Positions 32,392-41,169 of a stretch of DNA of 46,490 nucleotides are shown here, one piece after another. The notes beneath the pieces are model-generated. The model ran no database searches and had not been told where the DNA came from. It worked only from the letters and a program-made list of their open reading frames with translations. How positions within the stretch are numbered: position 1 is the stretch's first letter; each line of letters opens with the position of its first letter. Location: NCBI RefSeq assembly GCF_902141855.1, contig NZ_CABFVH010000045.1, positions 1 through 46,490 of the forward strand. The letters are read 5' to 3'. Source of the DNA: Methylobacterium dankookense. Lineage in GTDB: Bacteria; Pseudomonadota; Alphaproteobacteria; Rhizobiales; Beijerinckiaceae. A program made the position numbers and the translations under genes.

Positions 32392-33206
32392 TGCCGCATC
32401 GCACCGCCACGGGCATCAAGCGCGCCGCCGAGGACAGTTTCAGCCTGTTCGACGCCGAGGAGGCGATCATCGGGCGCACCGACGTGATGCTGGCGCGTCT
32501 CTCGGAGGTCGCGGAGGGCGTGCAGGAGCTGGCCGGCGCCTATCGCCGCGGCACGCGCGAGCAGCGCCGGCTGGTGCGCATGAGCGACCGCATGCAGTTT
32601 GAATTGCAGCGGGTGAACCAGCGCATGGCCGAGCAGCAGCGCGAGCTGCAGACGCTCAACGAGGCGCTCTCCGGCGAGATCGAGCACCGCACCCGCCTGG
32701 AGGCGGAGCTGCGCCGCCTCGCCGATACCGACCACCTCACCGGCTCGCTGACCCGGCGGCGCCTGCTGGAGATCGGCGAGCGGATCTGGGCCCGCGGGCC
32801 GGCCTGCCTGCTGATGCTCGACCTCGACCATTTCAAGCACGTCAACGACGGCCATGGCCACGCGGCGGGAGACGCCGCCCTCGTCGTCTTCGCCGCCGTC
32901 TGCCGCGCCAGCCTGCGCCCGTGCGACGCCTTCGGCCGCATGGGCGGCGAGGAATTCGCCGCCTTCCTGCCGGAGACCGATGCGGCGGCGGGCCGCGCCC
33001 TCGCCGAGACCCTGCGCCGGGCTGTGGCCGAGGCCCCGGTTCCCCTGGAGAGGGGCAGCCTGTCGATCTCGGTCAGCATCGGGCTCGCCGCCTCCCGGGC
33101 GGGGGAGCCCCTGGCCGTGGCGCTCCGGCGCGCGGACGCGGCGCTCTACGAGGCCAAGACGGTCGGCCGCAACCGCGTGTCGAGCCCGGAGACGGATGGC
33201 GCCTGA
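32391..33206 (+). CDS. siaD: Diguanylate cyclase, SiaD-like GGDEF protein
   Basis: A 271-residue soluble cyclase making c-di-GMP. The N-terminal half (residues 20-110) is largely helical and probably coiled coil (QFELQRVNQRMAEQQRELQT, LNEALSGEIEHRTRLEAELR). This region binds SiaC in the known system. The GGDEF domain follows: ADTDHLTGSLTRRR, LLMLDLDHFKHVNDGHGHAAGD in outline, and the active site GGEEF at 185-189. The product-inhibition I-site RxxD is present at 176-179 (RPCD), five residues before GGEEF. No membrane segment is seen. The gene overlaps siaC by one base. Confidence 0.92.
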   Translation: MPHRTATGIKRAAEDSFSLFDAEEAIIGRTDVMLARLSEVAEGVQELAGAYRRGTREQRRLVRMSDRMQFELQRVNQRMAEQQRELQTLNEALSGEIEHRTRLEAELRRLADTDHLTGSLTRRRLLEIGERIWARGPACLLMLDLDHFKHVNDGHGHAAGDAALVVFAAVCRASLRPCDAFGRMGGEEFAAFLPETDAAAGRALAETLRRAVAEAPVPLERGSLSISVSIGLAASRAGEPLAVALRRADAALYEAKTVGRNRVSSPETDGA

Positions 33207-33243
33207 CGCGGCCGGAAGCCGGAACCAAGGCAGGAGCGACGTG

Positions 33244-34995
33244 ATGAGCGGAGCCGAGACCACGCTTGTGGCGATCCGGCAGGACGACGCTCCGACGGGA
33301 GCCGGCCCGGGGAGCGAGCCCCTCGTGGCCGGCCTCGGCTTCGAGGAGGTCGCCGAGCCGGCCGCCCCCCGGCGCGGCGGATCGCTGCGCGGCGCCGGGC
33401 CGATGCGCCGGGAGGACCTGCGCGCCGCAGCCCCCTTCGCCGAGGCCGCGGAGACGGACCGGATCATGAAGCCCGGGGCGCTGCGCGGCGCGGCCCGGGG
33501 GCGCGACCTCGACAGCCTGACCCGCACCCTGTTCCTGCGGATCTACCCGGTCATCGCCATCGTCGTCCTGCTCACCCAGGCCGGCATCGCCTGGGTGAAC
33601 TATGCCGACCAGCTCCGCCTCTACACCGAGCGGGCGAACCTTCTCGCCGCGCTGACCGCCTCGGCCATCGACCGGCCGGGCTGGGAGCGGGCGGCCGGGA
33701 CCTTCGGGCCGCAGCTCCAGGCGCTCGCGCGCGACCCCGCCTTCCGCTACGCGGCGCTGAAGGACGGCCAGGGCCGGATCGTCGGCACGGCCGGCGAGAC
33801 GCCGCGCGGAAAGCCCTGGGACCTCGTGCAGGTGAGCGCGGCCCTCGAATCCGCCGGCAGCCCCGGCACGCTCGCGCTCGTGCTCTCGGCGGAGGAGCTG
33901 CGCGACAATGCCGGCAGCCAGGCGCTGCTCGCGCTCGGCACCAGCGTCGTCCTGATGCTGGCCTTCGTGGCGACCCTGCACCTCAACCTGCGCCGCCACG
34001 TGGTGGCGCCGGTCCAGCGCCTGCTCGTCGCCATGCGCAAGGTCGAGCACAAGCACTGGACCACGGTCGATCTCGGCGGCGCCTACCGCCCGAGCAACGA
34101 GATCGACGCGATCTCGCAGGCCTTCAACAGCATGGTCGAGGGCCTGCGCTCGGGCGACGAGGCCAAGCAGCTCCTCCAGGCCCTGGAGCGGGCGCATGCC
34201 GAGCTGGAGACCGCCAACCGCCAGGTGATCGAGAGCATCGGCTATGCCCGCCGCATCCAGGCCTCCGTCCTGCCGGACCCGGCGGCGCTCACGCCCGCGG
34301 GGGTCGACCTCGCGGTGCTCTGGGAGCCGCTCCATCTCGTCGGCGGCGACTATTACTGGCTGGAGGAGATCGACGGCCTGTCCGTGATCGTGGTGGCCGA
34401 TTGCACCGGCCACGGCGTGCCGGGCGCCTTCCTCACGCTCATCGTCGCCACCGCGCTCGACCGGCTGCTGCACGAGCGGGGTCTGCGCTCGCCGGCCGCC
34501 ATCCTCGCCGGGCTCGACGCGATGGTGCGCACGCAGCTGCGCCAGGACGGACGCGGCGCGGAATCCGACGACGGACTCGATTGCGGCATCTGCGTCTGGG
34601 ACCCCGGGCACCGCAGCCTGCGCTTCGCCGGGGCCGGCCTCTCGCTCACCGCGATCCGCGACGGGGCCGTGGCCCGCGTCCGCGGCAGCCGGCGCGGCCT
34701 CGGCTATCCCCGCACCGGCCGCGAGGCCCCGCCGGAGGCCGACAGCTTCGTGCCGGTGGAGCCCGGCACCACCTTCTACCTGATGACCGACGGCGTCACC
34801 GACCAGATGGGCGAGCCCGCCCCCGGGCAGCGCCCCCGCCTCCTCGGCCAGCGCGGCGTCACCGAGCGCCTCGCCGCCCGCGCCGGAGAGCCCCTGGCCG
34901 AGCAGGTCGCCGGGCTGGAGCGGGACCTCGCCGCCTATCGCGGCGGCCAGCCGCGCCGGGACGACATGACCCTCGTCGCCTTCCGGCTGGGCTGA
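33244..34995 (+). CDS. siaA: SiaA-like membrane PP2C/SpoIIE-type phosphatase with HAMP domain
   Basis: A 583-residue sensor phosphatase. About 90 Pro/Ala/Arg-rich cytoplasmic residues precede the first membrane helix (LFLRIYPVIAIVVLLTQAGI). A periplasmic sensing domain follows, then a second helix (ALLALGTSVVLMLAFVATLH), a HAMP region (RRHVVAPVQRLLVAMRKVEH) and a coiled coil. The C-terminal PP2C domain has VGGDYYWLEEI, VIVVADCTGHGVPGAFLTLI, YLMTDGVTDQMG and RRDDMTLVAFRL, with the metal-binding Asp residues kept. It should dephosphorylate SiaC in response to an outside signal and so switch on SiaD. It starts at ATG 33244 (GTG 33241 also possible) behind GGAG, and is last in the operon, whereas in Pseudomonas siaA is first. 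Confidence 0.9.
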   Translation: MSGAETTLVAIRQDDAPTGAGPGSEPLVAGLGFEEVAEPAAPRRGGSLRGAGPMRREDLRAAAPFAEAAETDRIMKPGALRGAARGRDLDSLTRTLFLRIYPVIAIVVLLTQAGIAWVNYADQLRLYTERANLLAALTASAIDRPGWERAAGTFGPQLQALARDPAFRYAALKDGQGRIVGTAGETPRGKPWDLVQVSAALESAGSPGTLALVLSAEELRDNAGSQALLALGTSVVLMLAFVATLHLNLRRHVVAPVQRLLVAMRKVEHKHWTTVDLGGAYRPSNEIDAISQAFNSMVEGLRSGDEAKQLLQALERAHAELETANRQVIESIGYARRIQASVLPDPAALTPAGVDLAVLWEPLHLVGGDYYWLEEIDGLSVIVVADCTGHGVPGAFLTLIVATALDRLLHERGLRSPAAILAGLDAMVRTQLRQDGRGAESDDGLDCGICVWDPGHRSLRFAGAGLSLTAIRDGAVARVRGSRRGLGYPRTGREAPPEADSFVPVEPGTTFYLMTDGVTDQMGEPAPGQRPRLLGQRGVTERLAARAGEPLAEQVAGLERDLAAYRGGQPRRDDMTLVAFRLG

Positions 34996-35108
34996 GGACG
35001 GGCCGTCCTCCGGCGTGCCGAACGGCACGCGCCCGGCGCTCGCGCTGACGGCTGCGGCGGGCTAAGGGGGAAGGCGTTCCGAGCCAGCTCCGAGGTCTCC
35101 CGCCGGCC

Positions 35109-37094
35109 ATGGCCACGCCTGCCGAACATGCGAGCTTCCTGCCGCCCGTCCTGACCTTCCTGTCGGCCGCGGTGATCGGCGTGCCCCTGTTCCGCCTCGC
35201 CGGGCAGAGCGCCGTGCTCGGCTATCTCGTGGCGGGCGTGCTGATCGGCCCCTCCGGCCTCTCGCTCATCGCCGAGCCCGAGACCGCGGCGAGCGTCGCC
35301 GAGATCGGCGTGGTGCTGCTCCTGTTCATCGTCGGGCTCGAATTGCACCTGTCGCAGCTCGTCTCGATGCGGCGCGACATCTTCGGCCTCGGCACGGCGC
35401 AGCTCGTCCTCTGCTCCCTCCTGCTCGGCGGCGCGGGCATCCTGTTCGGGACCGGGCTCGCGGCGAGCGCCGTGATCGGCATCGCGCTGGCGCTCTCGGC
35501 CACCGCGGTCGCCCTGCAGCTTCTGGAGGAGCGCGGCGACCTCGGCACGCCCTACGGCAGCCGCGCCTTCGCGGTGCTGCTGTTCCAGGACCTCTCGGTG
35601 GTCGGCATCCTCGCCCTGATGCCGCTGATGGCCTCGGCCGGCGGCGGGGGCGACGCGCCCTGGCTCGGCCAGGCCGCCGCCTCCACCGCCAAGGCGCTCG
35701 GCGCCATCGTCGCGGTGGTGCTGGTCGGCCGCTACGGCCTCAACCCGTTCTTCCGCCTGCTCGCGGCCTCGGGCGCCCGCGAGGTGATGACGGCCGCCGC
35801 CCTCCTCGTGGTGCTCGGCACCGCGCTGACCATGCAGGAGGTCGGCCTGTCCATGGCGATGGGCGCCTTCCTCGCCGGCATCCTCCTCGCCGAATCGAAC
35901 TTCCGCCACCAGCTCGAGGCCGATATCGAGCCCTTCCGCGGCATGCTGCTCGGCCTGTTCTTCATGAGCGTCGGCATGTCGATCGACGGCGGCCTGGTGA
36001 AGGCGGTCTGGCCGGCGCTGTTCGGGGCCACCGTGGCGGCGATCCTCGTGAAGGTCGCGCTGGTGGCCGCCCTGTTCCGCCTGTTCGGCTCCGGCACCCT
36101 CGACGCGTTGCGCGGCGCCGCGGTGCTGGCGCCGGCCGGCGAGTTCGCCTTCGTGCTGCTGCCCCAGGCGGAGGGGCTCGGCCTCACCGACGCGACGAGC
36201 ACGCGCTTCGCCATCGCGCTCGCGGCGCTGACCATGCTGGTCGGCCCCGTCGCCGCCAAGGGCCTCGACAAGCTCCTGGAGGCGCGCCGCGCCCGTGAGG
36301 ACGTGGCCGAGGAGCCCGCGACCGACGTGGTGGAGAGCGCCGAGGCCCGCGTCCTGGTGATCGGCTTCGGCCGCTTCGGCCAGATCCTGACCCAGGTGCT
36401 GCTGGCCGAGGGCATCCCCGTCACCGTGATCGACAAGGACGTGGAGCAGATCCGCGCCGCCTCGCGCTTCGGCTTCCGGATCTATTACGGCGACGGCACC
36501 CGCCTCGACGTGCTGCGCGCCGCCGGCATCGGCCGGGTCGAGCTCGTCTGCATCTGCGTCGACGACGCGGAGGCCGCGCTCAAGATCGTCGACATCGTGC
36601 ACGAGGAATTCTCGGCCGTGCGCACCTATGTGCGCGCCTACGACCGCATGCATGCCGTCGAGCTGATGAACCGGGACGTGGACTTCCAGCTCCGCGAGAC
36701 CTCGGAATCGGCCCTCCAGTTCGGCCGCGCCACCCTGGAGGGGCTCGGCTTCGCGCCGGAGGCCGCCGCCGCCCGGATCGCGGACGTGCGCAAGCGCGAC
36801 GTCGCCCGCCTCGTCCTGCAGCAGGCGGGCGCGGCGCCCGAGGCCGGCTGGCTGCGCAGCGTGCAGCCCGAGCTGAAGCCCGAGCCGCTGACCGCCCCCC
36901 AGCGCCCCGCCCGGGCGCTCAGCGCCGAGACCCGCGACATCATCGGCCACGACCGCCGCGAGGCGGCCGAGCGCCTGCTCGCGACCCCCGCCGCCGAGCC
37001 GGAGGAGGATGCGGCGGAGGCGGCGGACGAGGAGGAGACCGACGAGACGGTGCAGCCGGCCGCCGGGCGGCGGGCGGACGCCGCGAATGGCTGA
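35109..37094 (+). CDS. Kef-type monovalent cation:proton antiporter with TrkA-N domain
   Basis: A 661-residue CPA2 transporter. Residues 10-390 form about 12 membrane segments with YLVAGVLIGPSGLSLI, GVVLLLFIVGLELHLSQL, FAVLLFQDLSVVGILALMPL and SMAMGAFLAGILLAESNFRH; the QD pair of the ion path is present. A cytoplasmic TrkA-N domain follows with the nucleotide motif VLVIGFGRFGQIL near residue 420 and VTVIDKDVEQIRAASRFGF. The last 100 residues are acidic and Ala/Glu-rich, without a full TrkA-C domain. It probably exchanges K+ for H+ under electrophile or pH stress, like KefB/KefC. The MATE gene start lies inside its last codons. Confidence 0.92.
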   Translation: MATPAEHASFLPPVLTFLSAAVIGVPLFRLAGQSAVLGYLVAGVLIGPSGLSLIAEPETAASVAEIGVVLLLFIVGLELHLSQLVSMRRDIFGLGTAQLVLCSLLLGGAGILFGTGLAASAVIGIALALSATAVALQLLEERGDLGTPYGSRAFAVLLFQDLSVVGILALMPLMASAGGGGDAPWLGQAAASTAKALGAIVAVVLVGRYGLNPFFRLLAASGAREVMTAAALLVVLGTALTMQEVGLSMAMGAFLAGILLAESNFRHQLEADIEPFRGMLLGLFFMSVGMSIDGGLVKAVWPALFGATVAAILVKVALVAALFRLFGSGTLDALRGAAVLAPAGEFAFVLLPQAEGLGLTDATSTRFAIALAALTMLVGPVAAKGLDKLLEARRAREDVAEEPATDVVESAEARVLVIGFGRFGQILTQVLLAEGIPVTVIDKDVEQIRAASRFGFRIYYGDGTRLDVLRAAGIGRVELVCICVDDAEAALKIVDIVHEEFSAVRTYVRAYDRMHAVELMNRDVDFQLRETSESALQFGRATLEGLGFAPEAAAARIADVRKRDVARLVLQQAGAAPEAGWLRSVQPELKPEPLTAPQRPARALSAETRDIIGHDRREAAERLLATPAAEPEEDAAEAADEEETDETVQPAAGRRADAANG

Positions 37095-38526
37095 AGGCAT
37101 GGCTGAGGGCCCGGATGCCGGCCGCTTCGTCAGCGGCTCGATCCTGCGCCACGTCGTGGTGATGAGCGCCACCGGCTCGGTCGGGCTGATGGCGGTCTTC
37201 GTGGTGGACCTGCTCTCGCTCCTCTACGTGTCGAAGCTCGGCGACCCCGCGCTCACGGCGGCGGTGGGCTTCGCGGCGATCGTCCAGTTCTTCGCCATCG
37301 CCATCAATATCGGGCTGATGATCGCGGCGGGCGCCGTGGTCTCGCGGGCGCTCGGCGCCGGGGACCGTCCGGGCGCGCGCCGGCTCGCCGCCTCGGCGAC
37401 GGTGCTCGGGCTCGCCGCCGCGGCCCTGCTCGTGGCCGCGCTGCTGCCGCTCTCCGACCCCCTGCTCCGGCTGATCGGGGCGTCCGGCGAGGCGTTGCGC
37501 GTCGCCGACCGCTTCGTCTGGATCGCCCTGCCCTCGAACCTGTTCATGGCGCCGGGCATGCTGTTCTCAGGCATCCTGCGGGCGGCGGGCGATGCGCGCC
37601 GGGCCATGTGGGTGACGCTGGGCGGCGCCCTCGTCACGGTGGGGCTCGACCCGCTCCTGATCTTCGGCGCAGGCCTCGGCGTCGACGGCGCGGCGATCGC
37701 CACCTGCGTCGCGCGGGCCACCTTCCTCGCCATCGGCTGGCACGGGGTGCACCGCCTGCGCCTCCTCGGGCGCCCGGACCCGGCGGCGGTGCTCGCCGAC
37801 GCGCCCGCCCTGATCCGCATCGCCGTGCCGGCCGTGCTCACCAACCTCGCCCCCTCCGTGGCGAGCGCGATCACCACCCATCTGCTCGCGCGCTACGGCG
37901 CCGCCGCGGTCGCGGGCAACGCCGTGATCGACCGGCTGACGCCGGTGGCCTTCGGCGGCCTGTTCGCCCTGTCGGGCGCGATCGGCCCGATCCTCGGCCA
38001 GAACTGGGGCGCGGGCCGGTTCGACCGGATGCGGCTGGTGCTGCGCGACGGCGCCCGCGTGGCGCTCCTCTACGTCCTCGTCGTCTGGCTGGCGCTGGCG
38101 CTCTGCCGGGCGCCGCTGACGCGGCTGTTCGAGCTCGACGGCGTCGCGGCCGAGCTGTTCGGCTTCTTCTGCCTCGCGAGCGGGGCGATCTGGCTGTTCA
38201 ACGGCCTGCTGTTCCTCGGCAACGCCGCCTTCAACAACCTCGGCTTCCCCTTCCGCTCGACGTTGCTCAACTGGGGCCGGGCGACGCTCGGCACCGTGCC
38301 GCCCGCCCTCCTCGGGGCGGCGCTCTACGGGCCGCCCGGGGTGATCGCCGGGGCCGGGCTCGGCTCGGTGCTGTTCGGCGGCCTCGGCCTCGTCCTGGCC
38401 TTCCGGGCGGTCGGCCGGCTCGAGCGGGAGGCGGCCGCGAGCCCGGCCGCCGAGCGGGTCCGTGCGGCGGCCGAGGCGGGCGCGGGCCTGGAGACGGCCC
38501 CGGCCCGCTCCAGCGCCCTCGTGTGA
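37087..38526 (+). CDS. MATE family efflux transporter
   Basis: A 479-residue multidrug exporter of the MATE family with about 12 membrane segments in two similar halves. Landmarks are SLLYVSKLGDPALTAAVGFA, GLMIAAGAVVSRALGAGDRP, FMAPGMLFSGILRAAGDARR and, in the second half, AVAGNAVIDRLTPVAFGGLF and GAIGPILGQNWGAGRFDRM. The start ATG 37087 lies 8 bases inside the antiporter gene, so translation is likely coupled. The C-terminal 40 residues are Ala/Arg-rich and cytoplasmic. Substrate unknown; cationic drugs or metabolites exchanged for Na+ or H+ are usual for the family. Confidence 0.92.
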   Translation: MAEGMAEGPDAGRFVSGSILRHVVVMSATGSVGLMAVFVVDLLSLLYVSKLGDPALTAAVGFAAIVQFFAIAINIGLMIAAGAVVSRALGAGDRPGARRLAASATVLGLAAAALLVAALLPLSDPLLRLIGASGEALRVADRFVWIALPSNLFMAPGMLFSGILRAAGDARRAMWVTLGGALVTVGLDPLLIFGAGLGVDGAAIATCVARATFLAIGWHGVHRLRLLGRPDPAAVLADAPALIRIAVPAVLTNLAPSVASAITTHLLARYGAAAVAGNAVIDRLTPVAFGGLFALSGAIGPILGQNWGAGRFDRMRLVLRDGARVALLYVLVVWLALALCRAPLTRLFELDGVAAELFGFFCLASGAIWLFNGLLFLGNAAFNNLGFPFRSTLLNWGRATLGTVPPALLGAALYGPPGVIAGAGLGSVLFGGLGLVLAFRAVGRLEREAAASPAAERVRAAAEAGAGLETAPARSSALV

Positions 38527-38690
38527 GCGCCCGCGCCGCCCTACGCACCGGAAATCGACCGATCGTCCCGCAATGCAAGGGCCGGAACTGGTCATTTTCC
38601 CTGTGAGAGGGCAGACTTGCACCTCCGGCGGAGCTCTCGGGCCACCGGAGCGGATCCTCGGATCCCATCGACGCGCGTGAGGCCCCGGCC

Positions 38691-39404
38691 ATGTTCAACC
38701 CGATCGACATGCTGCAAGCGCAGGGCGGCGCCGGAATGCAGACCATGGCCCAGCAATTCGGCCTCAGCCCGGAGCAGACGCGCCGCGCGATGGAGGCGCT
38801 GCTGCCGGCCTTCGCCATCGGGCTCCAGCGCAACACCCCCACCGACCCGACCGGGCTCAGCCAGCTCTTCGGCTCGCCGATGCTGACGCAGGCGGTGCTG
38901 CAGCAGGCCGCGATGACGAGCGGCGTGGGCGCCCAGGTGCTGCGCCAGATGCTGCCCGCCATGGCCGGCGCGGTGGTGGCGAGCATCGTCCACATGCTCC
39001 TGAACCCGCCGCCCCCGGTCGAGCCCGCGCAGCCGGCGGCCGGCGCCTTCCCGTTCAGCCCGGCCTGGGTCGAGATGATGAAGCTGTTCCTGCCCCCGGA
39101 GGCGCCCCAGGCCGCCAAGCCCGGGGCCGCCGGCCGGAGCGCGCCGGCCGGTCAAGCGCGCCCCAAGACGCAGGCCACCGAGCCGCAGGCCAACGCCGGG
39201 CGGGAGATGCTACAGCAGCTCCTCAAGACGGGTGCCGAGGTCCAGGAGCAGAACGTGAAGGCGATGCAGGGCCTGTTCGACGCGTTCTGGACCGAGGCCG
39301 GCAAGGAGAGCGGCCGCGACGCCGACAAGGCCGCCGAGATCCCGGCCGCCGGACAGGACGCTGTGTCGCCCGAGGCACGGGGCGAACGCAAGAGCCGCGG
39401 ATGA
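38691..39404 (+). CDS. DUF937 domain-containing protein
   Basis: A 237-residue protein whose first 100 residues fit the DUF937 family: MLQAQGGAGMQTMAQQFGLS, then PEQTRRAMEALLPAFAIGLQ. The helix AMAGAVVASIVHMLL is hydrophobic and may touch a membrane. A Pro/Ala-rich linker and an amphipathic helical segment follow (AGREMLQQLLKTGAEVQEQN, then VKAMQGLFDAFW), a pattern seen in phasin-like or granule-associated proteins. A role at storage granules is only a guess; the family has no settled function. It stands alone, with about 165 bases of unremarkable sequence upstream. Confidence 0.8.
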   Translation: MFNPIDMLQAQGGAGMQTMAQQFGLSPEQTRRAMEALLPAFAIGLQRNTPTDPTGLSQLFGSPMLTQAVLQQAAMTSGVGAQVLRQMLPAMAGAVVASIVHMLLNPPPPVEPAQPAAGAFPFSPAWVEMMKLFLPPEAPQAAKPGAAGRSAPAGQARPKTQATEPQANAGREMLQQLLKTGAEVQEQNVKAMQGLFDAFWTEAGKESGRDADKAAEIPAAGQDAVSPEARGERKSRG

Positions 39405-39434
39405 CCGGGCCAGCCCGGCCGCCCCGGGGTTCGA

Positions 39435-39644
39435 TCAGTTGATCTGCGCCGCGGCGCTGCCGATGCGGGCGTAGACGTCGTTCATCTTCGAGCCGTAGAG
39501 GCGGATCGTCCCGGCGGCGACCGCGAAGATCAGCGCGCCGATCATCGCGTATTCCATCGCCGTGCTGCCGCGCGCATCGCCGAGGAAGCGCCGCAGGGCG
39601 GAGGGCCGTCGCTCGGCCGGTTTCCTGTCTTCGGTGAACGCCAT
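39435..39644 (-). CDS. Flp family type IVb pilin
   Basis: A 69-residue pilin precursor. The basic cytoplasmic leader (MAFTEDRKPAERRPSALRRF) is followed by GDARGSTAMEYAMIGALIFA, which has the Flp hallmark of a Glu-Tyr pair just after the prepilin peptidase site and then a single hydrophobic helix. The tail NDVYARIGSAAAQIN is short, as usual. Flp pilins form tight-adherence (Tad) pili, but no tad or cpa assembly gene lies nearby, so this is an orphan copy that would need machinery encoded elsewhere. The start ATG 39644 is chosen from protein likeness. Confidence 0.88.
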   Translation of the reverse strand: MAFTEDRKPAERRPSALRRFLGDARGSTAMEYAMIGALIFAVAAGTIRLYGSKMNDVYARIGSAAAQIN

Positions 39645-39745
39645 GGTGACCGTATTCCCGCCGACATGGCAGCGGAAGCCTGTATAGGCGGCATTCCCTT
39701 CAGGATGGTTTAAGATCCGCTTCGCAGCCGGGGCGGGTGCCGGGA

Positions 39746-39991
39746 TCAGTCCCGGCCCGCCTCCTTGCGCAGGGCGTCGATCCGCTTCGAGGCCTCGGCC
39801 TTGTCGAGATCGGGATCGAAGGCCTTCGGCTCCTTCGTCTCCTCGGCCAGGGTCTTGAGGTAGGAGGCCTGCGCGCCGGTCATCGGCTCGTCGCCGGTGG
39901 TCCACTGATCCGGATCCTTGATCCGGTTCGAGGACTCCTTCGGATCGACCTTCGGATTCGCGCCGTCGCGCTTCGCGGCTGCCTTCGCCAT
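39746..39991 (-). CDS. DUF3072 domain-containing small protein
   Basis: An 81-residue, highly charged protein. The core DPDQWTTGDEPMTGAQASYL and KTLAEETKEPKAFDPDLDKA, then EASKRIDALRK, matches the DUF3072 family, which has no known role. The N-terminus is Lys/Ala-rich (MAKAAAKRDGANPK), which may reflect nucleic-acid contact. It lies 100 bases upstream of the Flp pilin gene on the same strand, but its own intergenic sequence suggests a separate unit. Confidence 0.85.
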   Translation of the reverse strand: MAKAAAKRDGANPKVDPKESSNRIKDPDQWTTGDEPMTGAQASYLKTLAEETKEPKAFDPDLDKAEASKRIDALRKEAGRD

Positions 39992-40111
39992 GACGGAACC
40001 TTTCGTTCTTGAAATGTTCCTTTCAACGCCCGGCCCCGGCGGCAGTTCCCATGGACATCCGGCCGTGCCGGGATTCCCCGCCGGCGGAAACCGGCGGGGC
40101 GGGAAACGGGC

Positions 40112-40999
40112 TCAGGCGGCCTGGGCCTTGGGCTGCACCTCGGCGAGGTAGTCGTCCATCAGCGTCTTGGTCAGGCTCGCGGGCGTGAAGCGGTAGGGCC
40201 CGATCTCCGAGACCGGGGTCACCTCCGCGGCCGAGCCGGTGATGAAGCACTCGGAGAAATCCGTCATCTCCTCGGGGTGGATGCGGCGCTCGACCACCTC
40301 GACCCCGCGGCGGCGGGCCAGCTCGATCACGGTCTGGCGGGTGATGCCGTTGAGGAAGCGGTCGGCGATCGGCGTGTGGATCACCCCGTCCTTGATGAAG
40401 AACACGTTGGCGCCGGTGCACTCGGCGACGTTGCCCTCGAAGTCGAGCATCAGGGCGTCGGCATAGCCCTTGTTCTCGGCCCGGTGCTTCGAGATCGTGC
40501 AGATCATGTACAGGCCCGCCGCCTTCGAGGCGCAGGGGGCGGTCGCTGGGTCGGGCCGGCGGTACTCGGCCATGTCGAGGCGGATGCCCTTCATCTTGGT
40601 GGCCGCGTCGAAATAGCTCGGCCATTCCCAGGCGGCGATGGCGAGATGGATGGTGTTGCCCTGCGCCGAGACGCCCATCATCTCCGAGCCGCGCCAGGCG
40701 ACGGGGCGCAGATAGGCGTCCTGCAGACCGCTCGTCTTCAGGACGAGCTCCTTGGCCGCCTCGATCTCCTCAACCGTGAAGGGGATCTTGAAGTCGAGGA
40801 GTTCCGCCGAGCGGTGCAGGCGCTTGGTGTGCTCCAGGCTCTTGAAGATGCGCCCGCCATAGGCCCGCTCGCCCTCGAACACCGAGGATCCGTAGTGGAG
40901 ACCGTGGCTGAGTACATGGATCTTCGCCTCCCGCCACGGCACCATGGCGCCATCGAACCAGATGGTGCCTTCGCGCTGGTCGAACGGGATGACGGACAT
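40112..40999 (-). CDS. ilvE: Branched-chain amino acid aminotransferase
   Basis: A 295-residue fold-type IV PLP enzyme that interconverts Leu, Ile and Val with their 2-oxo acids. Lys159 in PCASKAAGLYMICTI binds PLP. Other landmarks are DGAMVPWREAKIHVLSHGLH, YGSSVFEGERAYGG, RPVAWRGSEMMGV, NVAECTGANVFFIKDGVI and GITRQTVIELAR. The first residues (MSVIPFDQREGTIWFDG) are typical of the alphaproteobacterial enzyme. It is transcribed away from the MarR-type gene. It is not linked to the leucine catabolic cluster but would make the 2-oxo acids that cluster uses. Confidence 0.95.
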   Translation of the reverse strand: MSVIPFDQREGTIWFDGAMVPWREAKIHVLSHGLHYGSSVFEGERAYGGRIFKSLEHTKRLHRSAELLDFKIPFTVEEIEAAKELVLKTSGLQDAYLRPVAWRGSEMMGVSAQGNTIHLAIAAWEWPSYFDAATKMKGIRLDMAEYRRPDPATAPCASKAAGLYMICTISKHRAENKGYADALMLDFEGNVAECTGANVFFIKDGVIHTPIADRFLNGITRQTVIELARRRGVEVVERRIHPEEMTDFSECFITGSAAEVTPVSEIGPYRFTPASLTKTLMDDYLAEVQPKAQAA

Positions 41000-41104
41000 C
41001 GCTCGAATCTTTCCGGTGGCGCCTCCGGCCGGAGGCGGGCTTGGTCGTGAAGGGCGCGGGGGTGCGCCTCGCCGGGGCGGCCGTCAAGGGGCCGCCCAGG
41101 AGGG

Positions 41105-41149
41105 TTGACGGGTACCAACCGGGCTGAAATATGTCAACGAAACTGACGT
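41105..41149 (+). promoter_or_regulatory. Candidate promoter and MarR-type dyad ahead of the MarR-OmpR pair
   Basis: TTGACG (41105-41110) followed after 17 bases by AATATG gives a weak promoter-like pair. Just after it lies an imperfect dyad ATGTCA-acgaaac-TGACGT (41131-41149; 5 of 6 positions symmetric). It is placed 21 bases upstream of the MarR gene start, where autoregulatory MarR sites usually lie. Confidence 0.4.
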
Positions 41150-41169
41150 AATCGGGATCGACCGCAGAC

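Noticed and set aside
34935..37172. 745-codon minus-strand frame opposite the Kef-type antiporter
   Set aside because: Ala/Glu/Arg-rich shadow with no recognisable domain; the plus-strand protein is a complete transporter.
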